NCBI GenBank assembly: GCA_002718345.1
Contig: PBDA01000025.1
Location: forward strand, 1 to 55,581
Source of the DNA: Rhodospirillaceae bacterium
Lineage (GTDB): Bacteria > Pseudomonadota > Gammaproteobacteria > Steroidobacterales > Rariloculaceae
DNA length: 55,581 nucleotides
Direction of reading: 5' to 3'
This document shows positions 20,644-31,636 of this stretch, in pieces. The notes beneath the pieces were generated by a model. It had not been told where the DNA came from. It did not search any database and saw only the letters and a list, made by a program, of their open reading frames with translations. The position numbers and the translations under genes are program-made. Each line of letters begins with the position of its first letter. Positions within the stretch are counted from its first letter, which is position 1.

Positions 20644-20843
20644 TGCATACGCCTTTATCAATTATATTTGTGGCTGAATCACTATACTTAAAATCAAAAA
20701 ACGGGAGTCTAGTATTCGCTATAAAACACCATTCCAATTAGAAGTAGCATGAGTCACGTGATTTATAAAATGTAATTAAGTTTTTTACTTTTATCTTTAT
20801 ATACAGACCTACTTTTTTATCACACATTATCTAATAATATTTT

Positions 20844-21914
20844 CTAACGAATTCTAAAAAATGCAATCATTATTAAAAATAACAACATCATGCTCGGCAA
20901 CCATGCAACAAAAAAAGGATTCAATTCAAAAACCTGACCGCTATTCACAAAAGTTTGAGACATAACATAATAGCCCAGCCCAACAAGGAGTCCCACTAAC
21001 AAACGAGTACCTGTACCTGCAGATCTCAAACCACCAAATACAAATGGCAAAGCTAACATGGACATTAGAAAAACCGAAACAATATCAGCCATGCGTGTCC
21101 AGTAAGCGGTTAGATGCTGTGTTGAATCTAATTGATTTGCATCCAAATACCCAATGTAACGCTCCAAACTAGCAGTATCTAGCAGATCATGACGTACAAC
21201 TGACAAATCAAGAAGTTCTGGACTAAGCCCAAAATCCATTAGCGTGACTTGATCTTTTCTTGCCTGAACTTCATTGGAATCAGAAAATAGAGTTTCCGAA
21301 TAATTACTCAAAACCCATCTATTATTTTCATCAATATCAGCTGTATCTGCATGAGCAATCTGTAACAACCCCTGTTCATCATCTAATTCAAACAGATAGA
21401 CACCACCAAAACCTAGGCCATCTGCCTCGCGCTGAAAATTAACAATTCTATTGCCGTTCTTTAACCATGTTGATGGGCCATCTACTGCTTCTTCACTCTC
21501 AAGCATTGCAACTGCCCTTAACTCTCGAGCGTATGCTCCCATGTTAGGAGCGATAGACTCTCCCAAACCTGCCATAATCAACAAAAGAATAAAGCCCGCA
21601 ATAGAAACACTTCTAAGAAGTCTAAGCCTAGAAATACCACTCGTAGCCATAACAACAAGCTCTCTGTGCACAGCTAGATTACCAAGGCTAAAAAGAGCAC
21701 CTATCAAGGTAGCTGCAGGCAAGAGTTGAAATAATAATCTTGGCAAGCGCAACGCAATGTAAGCAAAAACATCTGGCAACTCATACTTTGCTGTCCCCAC
21801 ATCGGACAGTTGTCCCATGAACTCAAGAAGAGTGCCAACCGCAAGCAAAACGGCTGCGGCTATAGCTACACCTCTCAGCACAGTAATGACTATGTACCGA
21901 TCCAACAAACTCAT
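20844..21914 (-). CDS. lptG: LPS export permease LptG
   Basis: Inner-membrane subunit of the LptB2FG transporter that extracts lipopolysaccharide for transport to the outer membrane. Three hydrophobic helices lie before about residue 120 and three after about 270, with a periplasmic beta-jellyroll domain between, the YjgP/YjgQ layout. Starts MSLLDRYIVITVLRG. 356 aa. Its ATG overlaps the lptF stop by four bases (ATGA), the usual tight coupling of the pair. The gap after it, towards the hydrolase gene, is AT-rich and shows only a weak five-pair hairpin. Confidence 0.95.
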   Translation of the reverse strand: MSLLDRYIVITVLRGVAIAAAVLLAVGTLLEFMGQLSDVGTAKYELPDVFAYIALRLPRLLFQLLPAATLIGALFSLGNLAVHRELVVMATSGISRLRLLRSVSIAGFILLLIMAGLGESIAPNMGAYARELRAVAMLESEEAVDGPSTWLKNGNRIVNFQREADGLGFGGVYLFELDDEQGLLQIAHADTADIDENNRWVLSNYSETLFSDSNEVQARKDQVTLMDFGLSPELLDLSVVRHDLLDTASLERYIGYLDANQLDSTQHLTAYWTRMADIVSVFLMSMLALPFVFGGLRSAGTGTRLLVGLLVGLGYYVMSQTFVNSGQVFELNPFFVAWLPSMMLLFLIMIAFFRIR

Positions 21915-22996
21915 CTTTTTACCATCAAAAAGCTTCTACTAAACCAACCTGACTCACGCGCTAATAACACTAACCCCACAAAACCCAATAAAATATGTAC
22001 CCACCAAACACCAAGCCAAAAGGGCACCTCGCCACGCGCAACCATAGACCGAGCAATATTTAATGTATTTGCATAAATAACATATACAAGAATACCTATT
22101 CCCAAACGCGCATAACGCCCTTCTCGTGGACGAGAACGACTAAGAGGTAAAGCAATAACAGACAAAACAAATAATGATATTGGTGCTGAAAGCCGCCATT
22201 GCAATTCTGCATGATCTTCAGGCCCGTCAGATAAGACTAACTCTTGTACTGTCTTAGTGGTGACAAGTTTTTCCTGTACTACTGGTTCCCCTATTACCAC
22301 AGGCATGCCATGCTCTTGGAATTCAATTACACGAAAATCTTGTTCACCTGGAATACCCTCATAACGACGGCCGTTATACAAAATAAATACTAATTGATCA
22401 TTCTCAGTATTTACGACTCGTTCCCCTCGATCAGCTTGCACTACGACTACTTGTTGCCCGTCCTTGAACTGGACAAAAACATCAAATATCTCATCACCAT
22501 CTACATTCTGTGCATACATTATTGTGTTGCCAGAATCCAGATTAACAAAAGCACCAGACTCTAAAACGCCTACCTCTAAATTCTCTCGCGCTTTCTGTTT
22601 TATTTCTTCAATCTGAGAAGAAGCATCAGGAGTGCTTACCAATGAAAGCCATGCAAGAACACTGGCCAAAAATAATGTCAGTACGGTTATTGGGCCTAGC
22701 AATTGCGCAGAACCAACACCGCACGAAGCCATCACCACCATTTCGGAATCCCGATTTAGCCTTGCTAAGGCCAACATAATTCCGAGAAAAAACCCTATAG
22801 GCACGAGCACCGTAACGTACTGTAGGGAAGTTAATTTAAAGACGGCAAATACCGCGTCTTTTGGGATTTGATTAGTGGCTGCGTCTTCCAGTATCTCAGC
22901 AAACTGATTACTCATTAGTATGACAAAGAGCACCAATGTCACTACTAGCCACGCAGCAAATGTTTCTCGGAAAATATAGCGGTTTAGAAGATTCAC
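21911..22996 (-). CDS. lptF: LPS export permease LptF
   Basis: Partner of LptG in the lipopolysaccharide ABC transporter. Six predicted membrane helices flank a central periplasmic domain (about 130-255). The start is not certain: the frame opens with TTG at 23023, but family members begin about four to eight residues before RYIFRE, so I place it at GTG 22996 (NLLNRYIFRETF). Neither has a clear ribosome binding site. It diverges from pepA, as in E. coli. Confidence 0.93.
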   Translation of the reverse strand: MNLLNRYIFRETFAAWLVVTLVLFVILMSNQFAEILEDAATNQIPKDAVFAVFKLTSLQYVTVLVPIGFFLGIMLALARLNRDSEMVVMASCGVGSAQLLGPITVLTLFLASVLAWLSLVSTPDASSQIEEIKQKARENLEVGVLESGAFVNLDSGNTIMYAQNVDGDEIFDVFVQFKDGQQVVVVQADRGERVVNTENDQLVFILYNGRRYEGIPGEQDFRVIEFQEHGMPVVIGEPVVQEKLVTTKTVQELVLSDGPEDHAELQWRLSAPISLFVLSVIALPLSRSRPREGRYARLGIGILVYVIYANTLNIARSMVARGEVPFWLGVWWVHILLGFVGLVLLARESGWFSRSFLMVKR

Positions 22997-23177
22997 GAAA
23001 TAAGCGGGTTTCCAGCGCCCCAAGCTATTAGTAAACTACCATCCACTTTTCAAGCAGACTATCAACAAGATACCACAGGCTAGTGGCAAATTAGCCCCAA
23101 GAACTGTTGCAGTTGTTAGTTTTTTGGTTAAGGTTTCTTATTAAAGAGTATCTCAGGCTTTAGCAAGGAGACAAAAA

Positions 23178-24665
23178 ATGGAATTTCCTGTCCGAATAGG
23201 CGCCCCGACAAGCCAGAAGACCAGCTGTGCCATTCTACCGATATTTGAAGGACGTAAGATAAAAGGTGTAACTGGTGAATTTAATACTGCAGTTAAGAAT
23301 CAGTTAAGCCAACTTATTAGGTCAGGTAGCTCATCTACAAAACTTGGACAAACCTTACTCGTAACCCAGTTGGAAGGTGTGCCTGCGGATAAATTGCTTT
23401 TAGTCGGGTGTGGTAAAGAATCTGATTTCAACGCAAAGAGGCTTAGTCTTGCCATCAGCGCAGCGGCAATAGAAATATCAAAAGCTGGCATTCGGGAAGC
23501 TACTAGCTATCTTGCATATGGCCCTGTTCAAGGCATAAGCGAATATTATGCGTCACGCCTAACGGTTGAAACAGCGAAAAGTGTCCTTTACCGTTTTGAT
23601 GAGATGAAAAGCCGTCCGTTAACTAAATCGCGAGCTTTACGCTTGGCAATAGCTGTTAATAGACGAGAGAAAGCAAAAGAGGCGCGGCTTGGAGTTTCTC
23701 ACGGTCAAGCTATTTCTTTAGGTATGGATATAGCACGAGACCTTGGAAACCGGCCACCTAATTTATGCACGCCGACTCACCTTGCTAATGAATCAAAAGA
23801 GCTTGCACGCACGACCAAAAACCTAAAGACTAAAATACTTAGCGAACAAGATATGAAAAGCTTAGGTATGGGAGCATTACTATCTGTTACTCGTGGGGCA
23901 AAAGAACCAGCAAAATTTATTGTAATGGAATATCAAGGAGGAACCGAAAAAGATGAGACGATCGTTTTATGCGGCAAAGGAATAACATTTGATACAGGAG
24001 GAATTTCATTAAAACCTCCGCCAAAAATGGATGAAATGAAGTTTGATATGTGTGGAGCAGCTACAGTCATTGGGACTATGGCAGCTCTAGGAAAAATCCA
24101 ATCAAGCTTAAATGTCATTGCACTAATTCCCGCCTGTGAAAATATGCCGGGCTCTGAAGCCACCCGTCCTAGTGATATTGTGAAAAGCATGTCTGGACAA
24201 ACAATAGAAATCATAAATACTGATGCTGAAGGACGTTTAATATTATGCGATGCACTCACGTATGCATCCCGCTATAACCCAAGTTTAATTATCGACGTTG
24301 CAACACTTACCGGCGCATGTGTTATTGCTATTGGCCATGTATATACAGGCTTGTTTAGTAATAATGATGAACTTTCATATGATTTAGTAAATGCTGGAAA
24401 ACGTTCCTTAGACCCTGCTTGGCGATTGCCAGTTGATGATGAGTATGGTGAATCTATAGAAAGTAATTTTGCTGACTTTGCAAATTCAGGCGCACGAGAA
24501 GGAGGTGCAAGCATTGCGGCTCAGTTCTTATCAAGATTTGTAGGAAAAACTCCATGGGCCCATTTAGATATTGCTGGTATCGCGTGGAAAACCAACCGAG
24601 AAAAAGGGGCTACTGGCCGTCCTGTTCCTATGCTTATGGACTTTCTGCTTAACCGCAAAAACTGA
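23178..24665 (+). CDS. pepA: Leucyl aminopeptidase (M17, PepA)
   Basis: Cytosolic hexameric dizinc aminopeptidase that removes N-terminal residues; in E. coli PepA also binds DNA. The C-terminal catalytic domain has GKGITFDTGGISLKP and MKFDMCGAATV with the metal-binding Lys and Asp, and NTDAEGRLIL with the metal-binding Asp and Glu and catalytic Arg. 495 aa, normal length. AAGGAG lies 7 bases before the ATG. First gene of the conserved pepA-holC-valS set. Confidence 0.97.
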   Translation: MEFPVRIGAPTSQKTSCAILPIFEGRKIKGVTGEFNTAVKNQLSQLIRSGSSSTKLGQTLLVTQLEGVPADKLLLVGCGKESDFNAKRLSLAISAAAIEISKAGIREATSYLAYGPVQGISEYYASRLTVETAKSVLYRFDEMKSRPLTKSRALRLAIAVNRREKAKEARLGVSHGQAISLGMDIARDLGNRPPNLCTPTHLANESKELARTTKNLKTKILSEQDMKSLGMGALLSVTRGAKEPAKFIVMEYQGGTEKDETIVLCGKGITFDTGGISLKPPPKMDEMKFDMCGAATVIGTMAALGKIQSSLNVIALIPACENMPGSEATRPSDIVKSMSGQTIEIINTDAEGRLILCDALTYASRYNPSLIIDVATLTGACVIAIGHVYTGLFSNNDELSYDLVNAGKRSLDPAWRLPVDDEYGESIESNFADFANSGAREGGASIAAQFLSRFVGKTPWAHLDIAGIAWKTNREKGATGRPVPMLMDFLLNRKN

Positions 24666-24680
24666 CGGAACAGTATTATT

Positions 24681-25139
24681 GTGACGATGATTGATTTTTA
24701 CATTTTAAGTAGTAATTCAACAGATGCTTTTTTTCATTTTGTCTGTCGCCTTACAGAAAAAGCAATAAAAGCTAAAAACCAAGTCTTTATTAATTCATCA
24801 AACATAAAAGACGCTAACACTTTGGATGCAATGCTATGGACTTTTTCACAAGGTAGCTTTATTCCACATCTTGTGATGACAAAAGAATGTGCCGCCTCTA
24901 ACAGAGAACCTGTGATCATCGGTATTGAAGAAAACAATACAGAAACAGAAAAAAGTGATCAAGCAGAAAATCACTGCGATCTAATGATTAATCTAGCTTC
25001 GGACGTACCGGCGTTTTTCAGTCGATACACACGAGTAATGGAAGTGGTTGATTCAGACCCACTTCGCAAAGAAAAAGGCAGATTACGCTATCGCTTTTAT
25101 AAAGATAGAGGCTATAGACTCAAACACCACAATATATAA
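24681..25139 (+). CDS. holC: DNA polymerase III chi subunit
   Basis: Clamp-loader accessory subunit that binds single-stranded DNA-binding protein. The N-terminus IDFYIL, the CRLTEKAIKAKNQVFI helix-strand, the MLWTFSQGSFIPH motif and the C-terminal RYRFYKDRGY fit the chi family. 152 aa. The frame opens with GTG at 24681 and has ATG two codons later (24687); GGAA lies 10 bases before the GTG, so either could serve. Between pepA and valS as in E. coli. It lies 15 bases after pepA. Confidence 0.93.
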   Translation: MTMIDFYILSSNSTDAFFHFVCRLTEKAIKAKNQVFINSSNIKDANTLDAMLWTFSQGSFIPHLVMTKECAASNREPVIIGIEENNTETEKSDQAENHCDLMINLASDVPAFFSRYTRVMEVVDSDPLRKEKGRLRYRFYKDRGYRLKHHNI

Positions 25140-25216
25140 ATAAACCCAAATTCATTGACTTTCTATGAATTTAACACCTAGTGAAACAATTATGTTTATA
25201 AGGTTTCTAACTCTTT

Positions 25217-27973
25217 ATGGATTACCAACCAGAAAAAATTGAACAAAGGCACTACGAACGCTGGGAAGATGCTGGCTACTTCAAAGCATCTGGTAATGGA
25301 ACTCCGTATTGCATTGTAATTCCACCACCAAATGTTACTGGAACACTACATATGGGGCATGCATTCCAACATACCATCATGGATGCCCTCACTCGTTACC
25401 ATAGAATGAAAGGTTGCAACACACTATGGCAGATGGGAACAGACCATGCTGGGATAGCGACACAAATGGTTGTCGAACGCTTACTGAATGCAGAAGGCAA
25501 ATCCAAGCATGAACTTGGACGTGATGCATTTATCAATAAAGTTTGGGAGTGGAAAGAACTTTCGGGAAATATAATTTCCCATCAAATGCGACGATTGGGC
25601 GCATCTGTGGACTGGACTCGAGAAAGGTTCACAATGGATGCCGAACTATGCAAGGCAGTAACAGAAGAATTTGTTCAACTTTATGAAGCAGGCCAGATAT
25701 ACAAAGGCGAAAGACTTGTAAATTGGGATCCTGTACTACATACGGCCCTTTCAGACTTAGAAGTAATATCAGAAGAGGAAGAAGGAAAACTATGGCGTTT
25801 CCGTTATCCTCTTTCAGATAGCAAGGATTACTTAGTAGTCGCTACAACACGACCAGAGACAATGCTCGGAGACACAGCTGTTGCTGTTCATCCTGAAGAT
25901 GAACGGTATGCTTCATTTGTAGGAAGAACAGTTCAATTGCCACTCTGTGATCGAACAATACCAATTCTAGCAGACCACTATGTTGACCCTGAATTTGGTA
26001 CCGGTTGTGTCAAAATTACACCAGCTCATGATTTCAACGACTACGAACTAGGTAAACGCCATAACCTCCCGACAATTAATATATTCGATAAGAATGCAAC
26101 GCTGAATGATGCTGTTCCTGCTCCATACCGTGGATTAGATAGATTAGAAGCAAGAAATAACATAATTGCAGATATGAAAAAACAGGAACTTCTTGACGGG
26201 ATAGATAACCATACCTTAGTAGTACCTCGTGGTGACCGAAGTGGAGAAATTGTTGAACCTTTCTTAACAGACCAGTGGTATGTGCGCACGACAAATCTTT
26301 CAAAGCCTGCTATAGAAGCAGTTGAATGCGGAGATATTCAGTTTGTACCAGGCAACTGGTCTAAAACCTACTTTGAATGGATGCGCAATATAGAAGATTG
26401 GTGTATCTCTCGGCAGTTGTGGTGGGGTCATCGTATACCTGCATGGTATGACAATGATGGTAAAGTTTATGTTGGCAGAAGTGAGGATGAAGTTCGCAAA
26501 AAATACAACATTAACTCGAATACAAAACTTCGCCAAGATGAGGATGTATTAGATACTTGGTTTTCATCAGCCTTATGGCCCTTTTCAACACTAGGATGGC
26601 CCTCTGATTCAGAGGATTTAGAGACATTTTACCCCACTAATGTATTAGTAACTGGCTTTGACATTATCTTTTTCTGGGTAGCTAGGATGATCATGATGGG
26701 TCTTGAGTTTACAAGCAAAGTCCCTTTCAAAGAAGTCTATATGACTGGTCTTATCAGAGATCATTCGGGACAAAAAATGTCAAAAAGTAAAGGCAATATT
26801 CTTGACCCTCTAGATATTGTAAATGGAGCTACCATAGATACCTTATTGAAAAAAAGAACTGAAGGCATGATGCAGCCGCATCTTAAAAATAAAATTGAAA
26901 AACTAACTCGCAAAGAATTTCCTAAAGGAATTCCTCCCTATGGTGCAGATGCCTTAAGACTGACACTTTCTAACTTAGCTACTACAGGTCGAGATATAAA
27001 TCTAGATATGGGTAGAGTCGAAGGCAATCGAAACTTTTGCAACAAGCTTTGGAATGCTGCAAAGTTTGTCTTTTCAAATATTGACCAACTTGATAACAAG
27101 AAAAAAGACTACACTGTTGCAGACCAATGGATTTACTCAAGGCTCGGACAAACAATTGAGTCATACCATAAAAACTTTGCAGAATATCGATTCGACCTAG
27201 CATCTCAATCACTATACGATTTTATCTGGCATGAATATTGTGATTGGTATCTAGAACTCAGCAAATCTGTACTAAATGACCATAATTCCTCAATCTCCAT
27301 ACAATCAGGAACTCAACATTGTTTAACAGTAGCTCTGGGTACTTTGCTGAAACTTCTTCATCCTTTTGCTCCATTTATAACTGAAGAACTATGGCTACAA
27401 CTCTGCAAAAAAACCAACCAAGAAAGTCATACTTTGATGCTAGAGGATTTGCCAGAGCAGAATCAATTCAAAAGAAACTTAAAATCTGAAAATGAAATAG
27501 AGTGGATACAAAATTTCATTAAAGGAGTACGACAAATTCGTGGAGAAACAAATATTAGTCCTGGCAAACACCTTTCCATACTTATTTCAGGTGCTGATGA
27601 TATTGATAAACAAAGAATAGAAAAATACCAGAACTATCTCTACAAAATCGCTCGTATTGAAAACATTGACTTAGTACCAACCTCTCATGAGTCCCCTGAT
27701 GCAGCAACAGCATTAGTTGGAAAAATAACTCTCCTTGTACCACTCAAAGGAATTATCAATCTAGAAGCAGAAAAAGATAGGCTGATCAAGCAACAAACAC
27801 AGATAGAGGCTGACCTATTTAAAGCAGAACATAAACTTTCCAATCCTAAGTTCACTGCTAACGCCCCAAAGGACGTGATAGAAAAACAGAAAAATAGGAC
27901 TGATGAATTAAAAGCAAAACTAAATAAACTTTTAACTCAACTCAATCGTCTCAAAAAAATCAAAAATATTTAG
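25217..27973 (+). CDS. valS: Valyl-tRNA synthetase
   Basis: Charges tRNA-Val. Class I signatures [15 protein letters not shown] (HIGH) and KMSKSKGN are present, with the editing domain between them ([17 protein letters not shown]) and the tryptophan-rich [15 protein letters not shown]. The C-terminal coiled-coil arm (about 855-915) is Lys/Glu rich. 918 aa. Its TAG stop and the TAA stop of prfC on the other strand overlap in the four bases TTAG at 27970-27973, leaving no room for a terminator between the two genes. Confidence 0.97.
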   Translation: MDYQPEKIEQRHYERWEDAGYFKASGNGTPYCIVIPPPNVTGTLHMGHAFQHTIMDALTRYHRMKGCNTLWQMGTDHAGIATQMVVERLLNAEGKSKHELGRDAFINKVWEWKELSGNIISHQMRRLGASVDWTRERFTMDAELCKAVTEEFVQLYEAGQIYKGERLVNWDPVLHTALSDLEVISEEEEGKLWRFRYPLSDSKDYLVVATTRPETMLGDTAVAVHPEDERYASFVGRTVQLPLCDRTIPILADHYVDPEFGTGCVKITPAHDFNDYELGKRHNLPTINIFDKNATLNDAVPAPYRGLDRLEARNNIIADMKKQELLDGIDNHTLVVPRGDRSGEIVEPFLTDQWYVRTTNLSKPAIEAVECGDIQFVPGNWSKTYFEWMRNIEDWCISRQLWWGHRIPAWYDNDGKVYVGRSEDEVRKKYNINSNTKLRQDEDVLDTWFSSALWPFSTLGWPSDSEDLETFYPTNVLVTGFDIIFFWVARMIMMGLEFTSKVPFKEVYMTGLIRDHSGQKMSKSKGNILDPLDIVNGATIDTLLKKRTEGMMQPHLKNKIEKLTRKEFPKGIPPYGADALRLTLSNLATTGRDINLDMGRVEGNRNFCNKLWNAAKFVFSNIDQLDNKKKDYTVADQWIYSRLGQTIESYHKNFAEYRFDLASQSLYDFIWHEYCDWYLELSKSVLNDHNSSISIQSGTQHCLTVALGTLLKLLHPFAPFITEELWLQLCKKTNQESHTLMLEDLPEQNQFKRNLKSENEIEWIQNFIKGVRQIRGETNISPGKHLSILISGADDIDKQRIEKYQNYLYKIARIENIDLVPTSHESPDAATALVGKITLLVPLKGIINLEAEKDRLIKQQTQIEADLFKAEHKLSNPKFTANAPKDVIEKQKNRTDELKAKLNKLLTQLNRLKKIKNI

Positions 27974-29559
27974 TTTTCAGATCTCGCAGCATGCTCCCTA
28001 GTTTCATTGAAAACCACATTGGGCCAACGCTCTTGAGTCAGTTTCAAATTAACAGACGTTCGCGCCATAAAAACAAGAACCCCTGCATGATCAAATGCTA
28101 ATTCACTTATAAGCTTATTTCTAAACTGCTCCAGCAACACTTGATCATCGCTATTAACCCAACGCACCGTATGAATATTTACGGCTTCGAAATCACAATC
28201 TACCCCATATTCCTCTTTTAATCTAAAAGCAGCCACATCGAACTGAAGCGGTCCAACTGCACCAAGTATTAGGTTATTATTATTTAGTGGTCGAAATAAT
28301 TGAGTTGCGCCCTCTTCGCAAAGCTGATCTAAACCCTTATTTAACGCTTTTAGTTTTAATGGATCTTTTAAGACAGCACGCCTGAATAATTCTGGAGCAA
28401 AATCAGGTATTCCAGTAAATACAAGCTCTTCTCCTTCCGAAAAACTATCTCCGATACTAATTGTTCCGTGATTATGCAGTCCAATAATATCCCCCGCAGC
28501 AGCTTCATCTACATGCTGCCGATCAGCAGCAAGAAATGTTATCGCTTCTCCTACACGCACTTCACGCTTAAGCCTTGTATGGTAAAGGCGCATACCTGTC
28601 TTATATGTGCCAGAACAGATTCTTAAAAAAGCAATTCTATCTCGATGCGCCGGATCCATATTTGCCTGAATTTTAAAAACAAAACCACTTAAAGTATCTT
28701 CCTCAGGATCTATTTTTCGAGAGACACTCGGACGTGATTGTGGTGGAGGGGCATAATCTACAAAAAAATCTAGTAGCTGCTTGATTCCAAAATTGTGAAT
28801 AGCCGTACCAAAAAATGCTGGAGTCTGCTGGCCTGCCAAATAACGTTCAATAGAAAACTTAGGACTAACACCTTTAATCAGTTCAATTTCCTCACGCAAT
28901 TCAGCCAAATCATCCTTCAAAAATATTTCCATTTCTGGAGAATCTAACCCATCTACAAAAACCGATTCATCTAACTTATTAGAGTCTCCCTTCTCATATA
29001 TAAAAACACGGTCATTTATTAGATCATAAACACCACGAAAATCCTTTCCCATCCCAATTGGCCATGTAACCGGAGCACACTCTATTTGTAAAACCGACTC
29101 TATTTCATCTAATAGCTCAATCGGATAACGTCCATCTCGGTCTAATTTATTGATGAAACTTATAATAGGTGTTAGCCGCATTCGACAAACATCCATGAGC
29201 TTAATAGTTCTCTCTTCAACTCCTTTGGAAGCATCTAATACCATTAAAGCACTATCAACCGCTGTTAGAGTACGATAGGTGTCTTCAGAAAAATCTTCAT
29301 GTCCTGGCGTGTCAAGCAAGTTTATGACTTTTCCTTTATAGGGGAATTGCATCACGGAAGAAGTAACTGATATTCCTCGTTGTTGTTCCAGTTGCATCCA
29401 ATCAGATCTTGCATGTCGTTCTGCCTTTCTTCCTTTGACGGCTCCGGCCATCTGTATAGCTCCACCATATAAAAGCAATTTCTCTGTAAGTGTTGTTTTA
29501 CCAGCATCAGGATGAGAAATGATAGCGAACGTACGACGCTCAGATTTAGTTGAAATCAC
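27970..29559 (-). CDS. prfC: Peptide chain release factor 3
   Basis: GTPase that recycles release factors 1 and 2 from the ribosome. The G domain has [32 protein letters not shown] and NKLDRDGR, followed by the domain II EF-Tu-like barrel and the RF3 C-terminal domain. 529 aa. The start is GTG at 29559 with AAGAGG about 5 bases upstream. It lies 18 bases downstream of rimI. Confidence 0.97.
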   Translation of the reverse strand: MISTKSERRTFAIISHPDAGKTTLTEKLLLYGGAIQMAGAVKGRKAERHARSDWMQLEQQRGISVTSSVMQFPYKGKVINLLDTPGHEDFSEDTYRTLTAVDSALMVLDASKGVEERTIKLMDVCRMRLTPIISFINKLDRDGRYPIELLDEIESVLQIECAPVTWPIGMGKDFRGVYDLINDRVFIYEKGDSNKLDESVFVDGLDSPEMEIFLKDDLAELREEIELIKGVSPKFSIERYLAGQQTPAFFGTAIHNFGIKQLLDFFVDYAPPPQSRPSVSRKIDPEEDTLSGFVFKIQANMDPAHRDRIAFLRICSGTYKTGMRLYHTRLKREVRVGEAITFLAADRQHVDEAAAGDIIGLHNHGTISIGDSFSEGEELVFTGIPDFAPELFRRAVLKDPLKLKALNKGLDQLCEEGATQLFRPLNNNNLILGAVGPLQFDVAAFRLKEEYGVDCDFEAVNIHTVRWVNSDDQVLLEQFRNKLISELAFDHAGVLVFMARTSVNLKLTQERWPNVVFNETREHAARSEN

Positions 29560-29577
29560 AAACGCCTCTTAAAATAG

Positions 29578-30075
29578 TTATTGAATTTCACTTAGACTAG
29601 CGGCAAATATAATTGCATCCTCACGACCTTTAGCCGCCCTATAATATGAAGGACGAACACCTATTTGCTGAAAACCCAAAGAATGATATAGCCTGATAGC
29701 ATTTGTGTTTGAAGGTCGGACCTCAAGAAACATGCGCTCTGCGGAAGAAACTCTAGCTCTATCGATCAGCGAATAAATGAGATATCTACCGTAACCCACA
29801 CTTTGAAATTCAGGATGAACACATAGGTTCAAGATATGTGCCTCATCAGCGGCAACAGACATTATTCCGTAACCACGAACTTCTGGAGAGACCCGATCAT
29901 TAAACATACTACCAATTTCAAGAACTAAGCACTGATAACGCGCAAAAAGGCAATCACGAAAAATAGCCTGATTCCAAGGAAAATCATAAGCTAACCTTTC
30001 CACAAGAACCACGCCTTTAAGGTCGCTAATCGACATATCCCTAATCTGAGCTTGAATTTGTATAGCAAGGCTCAA
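29578..30075 (-). CDS. rimI: Ribosomal-protein-alanine N-acetyltransferase RimI
   Basis: GNAT acetyltransferase; the E. coli enzyme acetylates the N-terminus of ribosomal protein S18. GNAT motif A is visible as ILNLCVHPEFQSVGYGRYL, with FLEVRPSNTNAIRLYHSLGF, the usual RimI pattern. The open frame extends to 30120 but that part lies inside the glycosylase gene. I place the start at TTG 30075, which overlaps the upstream TGA as TTGA and has GGAGAG about 4-6 bases before it. 165 aa. Confidence 0.92.
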   Translation of the reverse strand: MSLAIQIQAQIRDMSISDLKGVVLVERLAYDFPWNQAIFRDCLFARYQCLVLEIGSMFNDRVSPEVRGYGIMSVAADEAHILNLCVHPEFQSVGYGRYLIYSLIDRARVSSAERMFLEVRPSNTNAIRLYHSLGFQQIGVRPSYYRAAKGREDAIIFAASLSEIQ

Positions 30076-30731
30076 GAATCTCTCTCCAGTATCTGCATAA
30101 CAAGAACAAGATCTTCCCATGATTTTAATTTGGCTGAAGGAGATCTAAGCAAGTAAGCTGGATGATAACTCACAACTAAAGGAATTTGATGCTCGCCATA
30201 GCTAAACTCGTGTCCTCTCATCTTTCCTATTGTTGTATCAGACTTCAATAACCACTGAGCTGCTATTCGACCAAGTGCAAGAATAGCTCTGGGGCGCAAA
30301 AGGGCAATTTGTCTTTCTAGATAAGGAGTACATGTAGAAGCTTCGTCAGGTCTAGGGTCTCGATTATTTGGCGGCCTACACTTAAGGATATTAGCAATAT
30401 ATACACTATCTCTTGATAATTGCATGGAAAAAAGCATCGCATCAAGCAGCTTGCCGGCTCTCCCAACAAATGGCTCTCCTTTAATGTCTTCCTCAGCTCC
30501 AGGCGCCTCACCAATAATTAATAAATCGGCCTCATGACTGCCGACCCCGAATACTGTCTGAGTACGGCAATGACTAAGCGCACATTGCATGCAACCTTGT
30601 ACAGATTCCCTAAGCTCTTGCCAACTTTGTTCCATTACGTCAGAAACTAGCGGACTTGCACCATCAACATCGCGTCGAGACCATACAGTTATCCCCATAG
30701 CTTCTAAATACTGTTCGCGTACTGAACTCAC
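30072..30731 (-). CDS. Family-4 type uracil-DNA glycosylase (4Fe-4S)
   Basis: Removes uracil from DNA. Motif 1 GEAPGAEEDIKGEPFVG, the middle ILKCRPPNNRDPRP and the C-terminal VSYHPAYLLRSP match family 4 enzymes. Four cysteines that could hold the 4Fe-4S cluster are in GCMQCALSHC and in the KCRPP and SCTPYL-like regions. The N-terminal REQYLEAMGITVW resembles the extension found in Pseudomonas homologues. 219 aa. Start GTG at 30731, 4 bases after the pssA stop; its own TGA overlaps the rimI TTG. Confidence 0.93.
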   Translation of the reverse strand: MSSVREQYLEAMGITVWSRRDVDGASPLVSDVMEQSWQELRESVQGCMQCALSHCRTQTVFGVGSHEADLLIIGEAPGAEEDIKGEPFVGRAGKLLDAMLFSMQLSRDSVYIANILKCRPPNNRDPRPDEASTCTPYLERQIALLRPRAILALGRIAAQWLLKSDTTIGKMRGHEFSYGEHQIPLVVSYHPAYLLRSPSAKLKSWEDLVLVMQILERDS

Positions 30732-30737
30732 TCTATA

Positions 30738-31535
30738 TCAAACCTTTTTTATGGCTTTACGTTTTTTATTTTGGCGCCACAGCCAAAAAAGTGGAACCGA
30801 TGTTGTATAGACGAAAAACATTGCAAATATAACTACTGGTGGATTAAGAGCGACAATGATAAGAATAGCCAATATAAAAATGAGGTTACCAAATGGTACA
30901 CGCCTACTAAGATCTATCTGTTTAAAACTGGGATAACGAAAATTAGACATCATCGCTAGACCAGCAATTCCAGTTATAACAACTCCAAAAATTAACGCCA
31001 ACAAACCGTAAATCTCATACTCGACGCTACCCCAAACCATAGCAGCAACGCCAGCGGCGGCTGGTGGGCTGGGCAAGCCCAGAAAGAACCGTTTATCGCT
31101 TGCTCCACTAGTATTAAAACGAGCCAACCGCAAAGCTGCAGAAACTGTATATAAAAAAGCCGCTAACCATCCTAGTCTGCCCCATAAGAGGCCATATTCA
31201 GATAGTCTCTCAACACCCCATTGGTAAGTCACAATAGCTGGCGCAACTCCAAATGAAACCATATCAGCTAAACTATCAAACTCCTTCCCAAAATCACTTT
31301 CTGTACTTGTCATTCTAGCAACACGACCATCTAACCCATCCAAGAACATAGCAATATAGATCGCCCAAACAGCACCATAAAAATTCCCGTCAATTGCAGC
31401 CACAATGGAATAAAATCCAGCAAATAGCGCGCCAGTTGTAAGTAGATTAGGTAGGAGATAAATACCTCTCCTGCGAGAGTTTTTGCTATCAATGTGTGTC
31501 ATAAGAACGTTAAATCCTTCGTTTCTCTGTATCAT
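30738..31535 (-). CDS. pssA: CDP-diacylglycerol-serine O-phosphatidyltransferase
   Basis: Makes phosphatidylserine, the precursor of phosphatidylethanolamine, in the inner membrane. The CDP-alcohol transferase motif appears as DGLDGRVARMTSTESDFG followed by KEFDSLAD. RRRGIYLLPNLLTTGALF and several hydrophobic helices follow the family pattern. The frame opens with TTG at 31562; ATG codons lie at 31535 and 31499 and none has a clear ribosome binding site, so the first 20 residues are uncertain. Upstream of the glycosylase gene in the same direction. Confidence 0.92.
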   Translation of the reverse strand: MIQRNEGFNVLMTHIDSKNSRRRGIYLLPNLLTTGALFAGFYSIVAAIDGNFYGAVWAIYIAMFLDGLDGRVARMTSTESDFGKEFDSLADMVSFGVAPAIVTYQWGVERLSEYGLLWGRLGWLAAFLYTVSAALRLARFNTSGASDKRFFLGLPSPPAAAGVAAMVWGSVEYEIYGLLALIFGVVITGIAGLAMMSNFRYPSFKQIDLSRRVPFGNLIFILAILIIVALNPPVVIFAMFFVYTTSVPLFWLWRQNKKRKAIKKV

Positions 31536-31636
31536 GCTGCTCGAATTAATAGCTAGACGCAATGGCTTGCTATTAGGTGGTACCCTACAATCAACAGTCT
31601 AGCTCTTAAACTTAACTTAGTCTTTTGAGGAAAGGT

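Noticed and set aside
20644-20843. Small gene or RNA in the gap between lptG and the hydrolase gene
   Set aside because: The gap is AT-rich with stops in all frames and only a five-pair hairpin; it probably holds the hydrolase promoter and nothing more.
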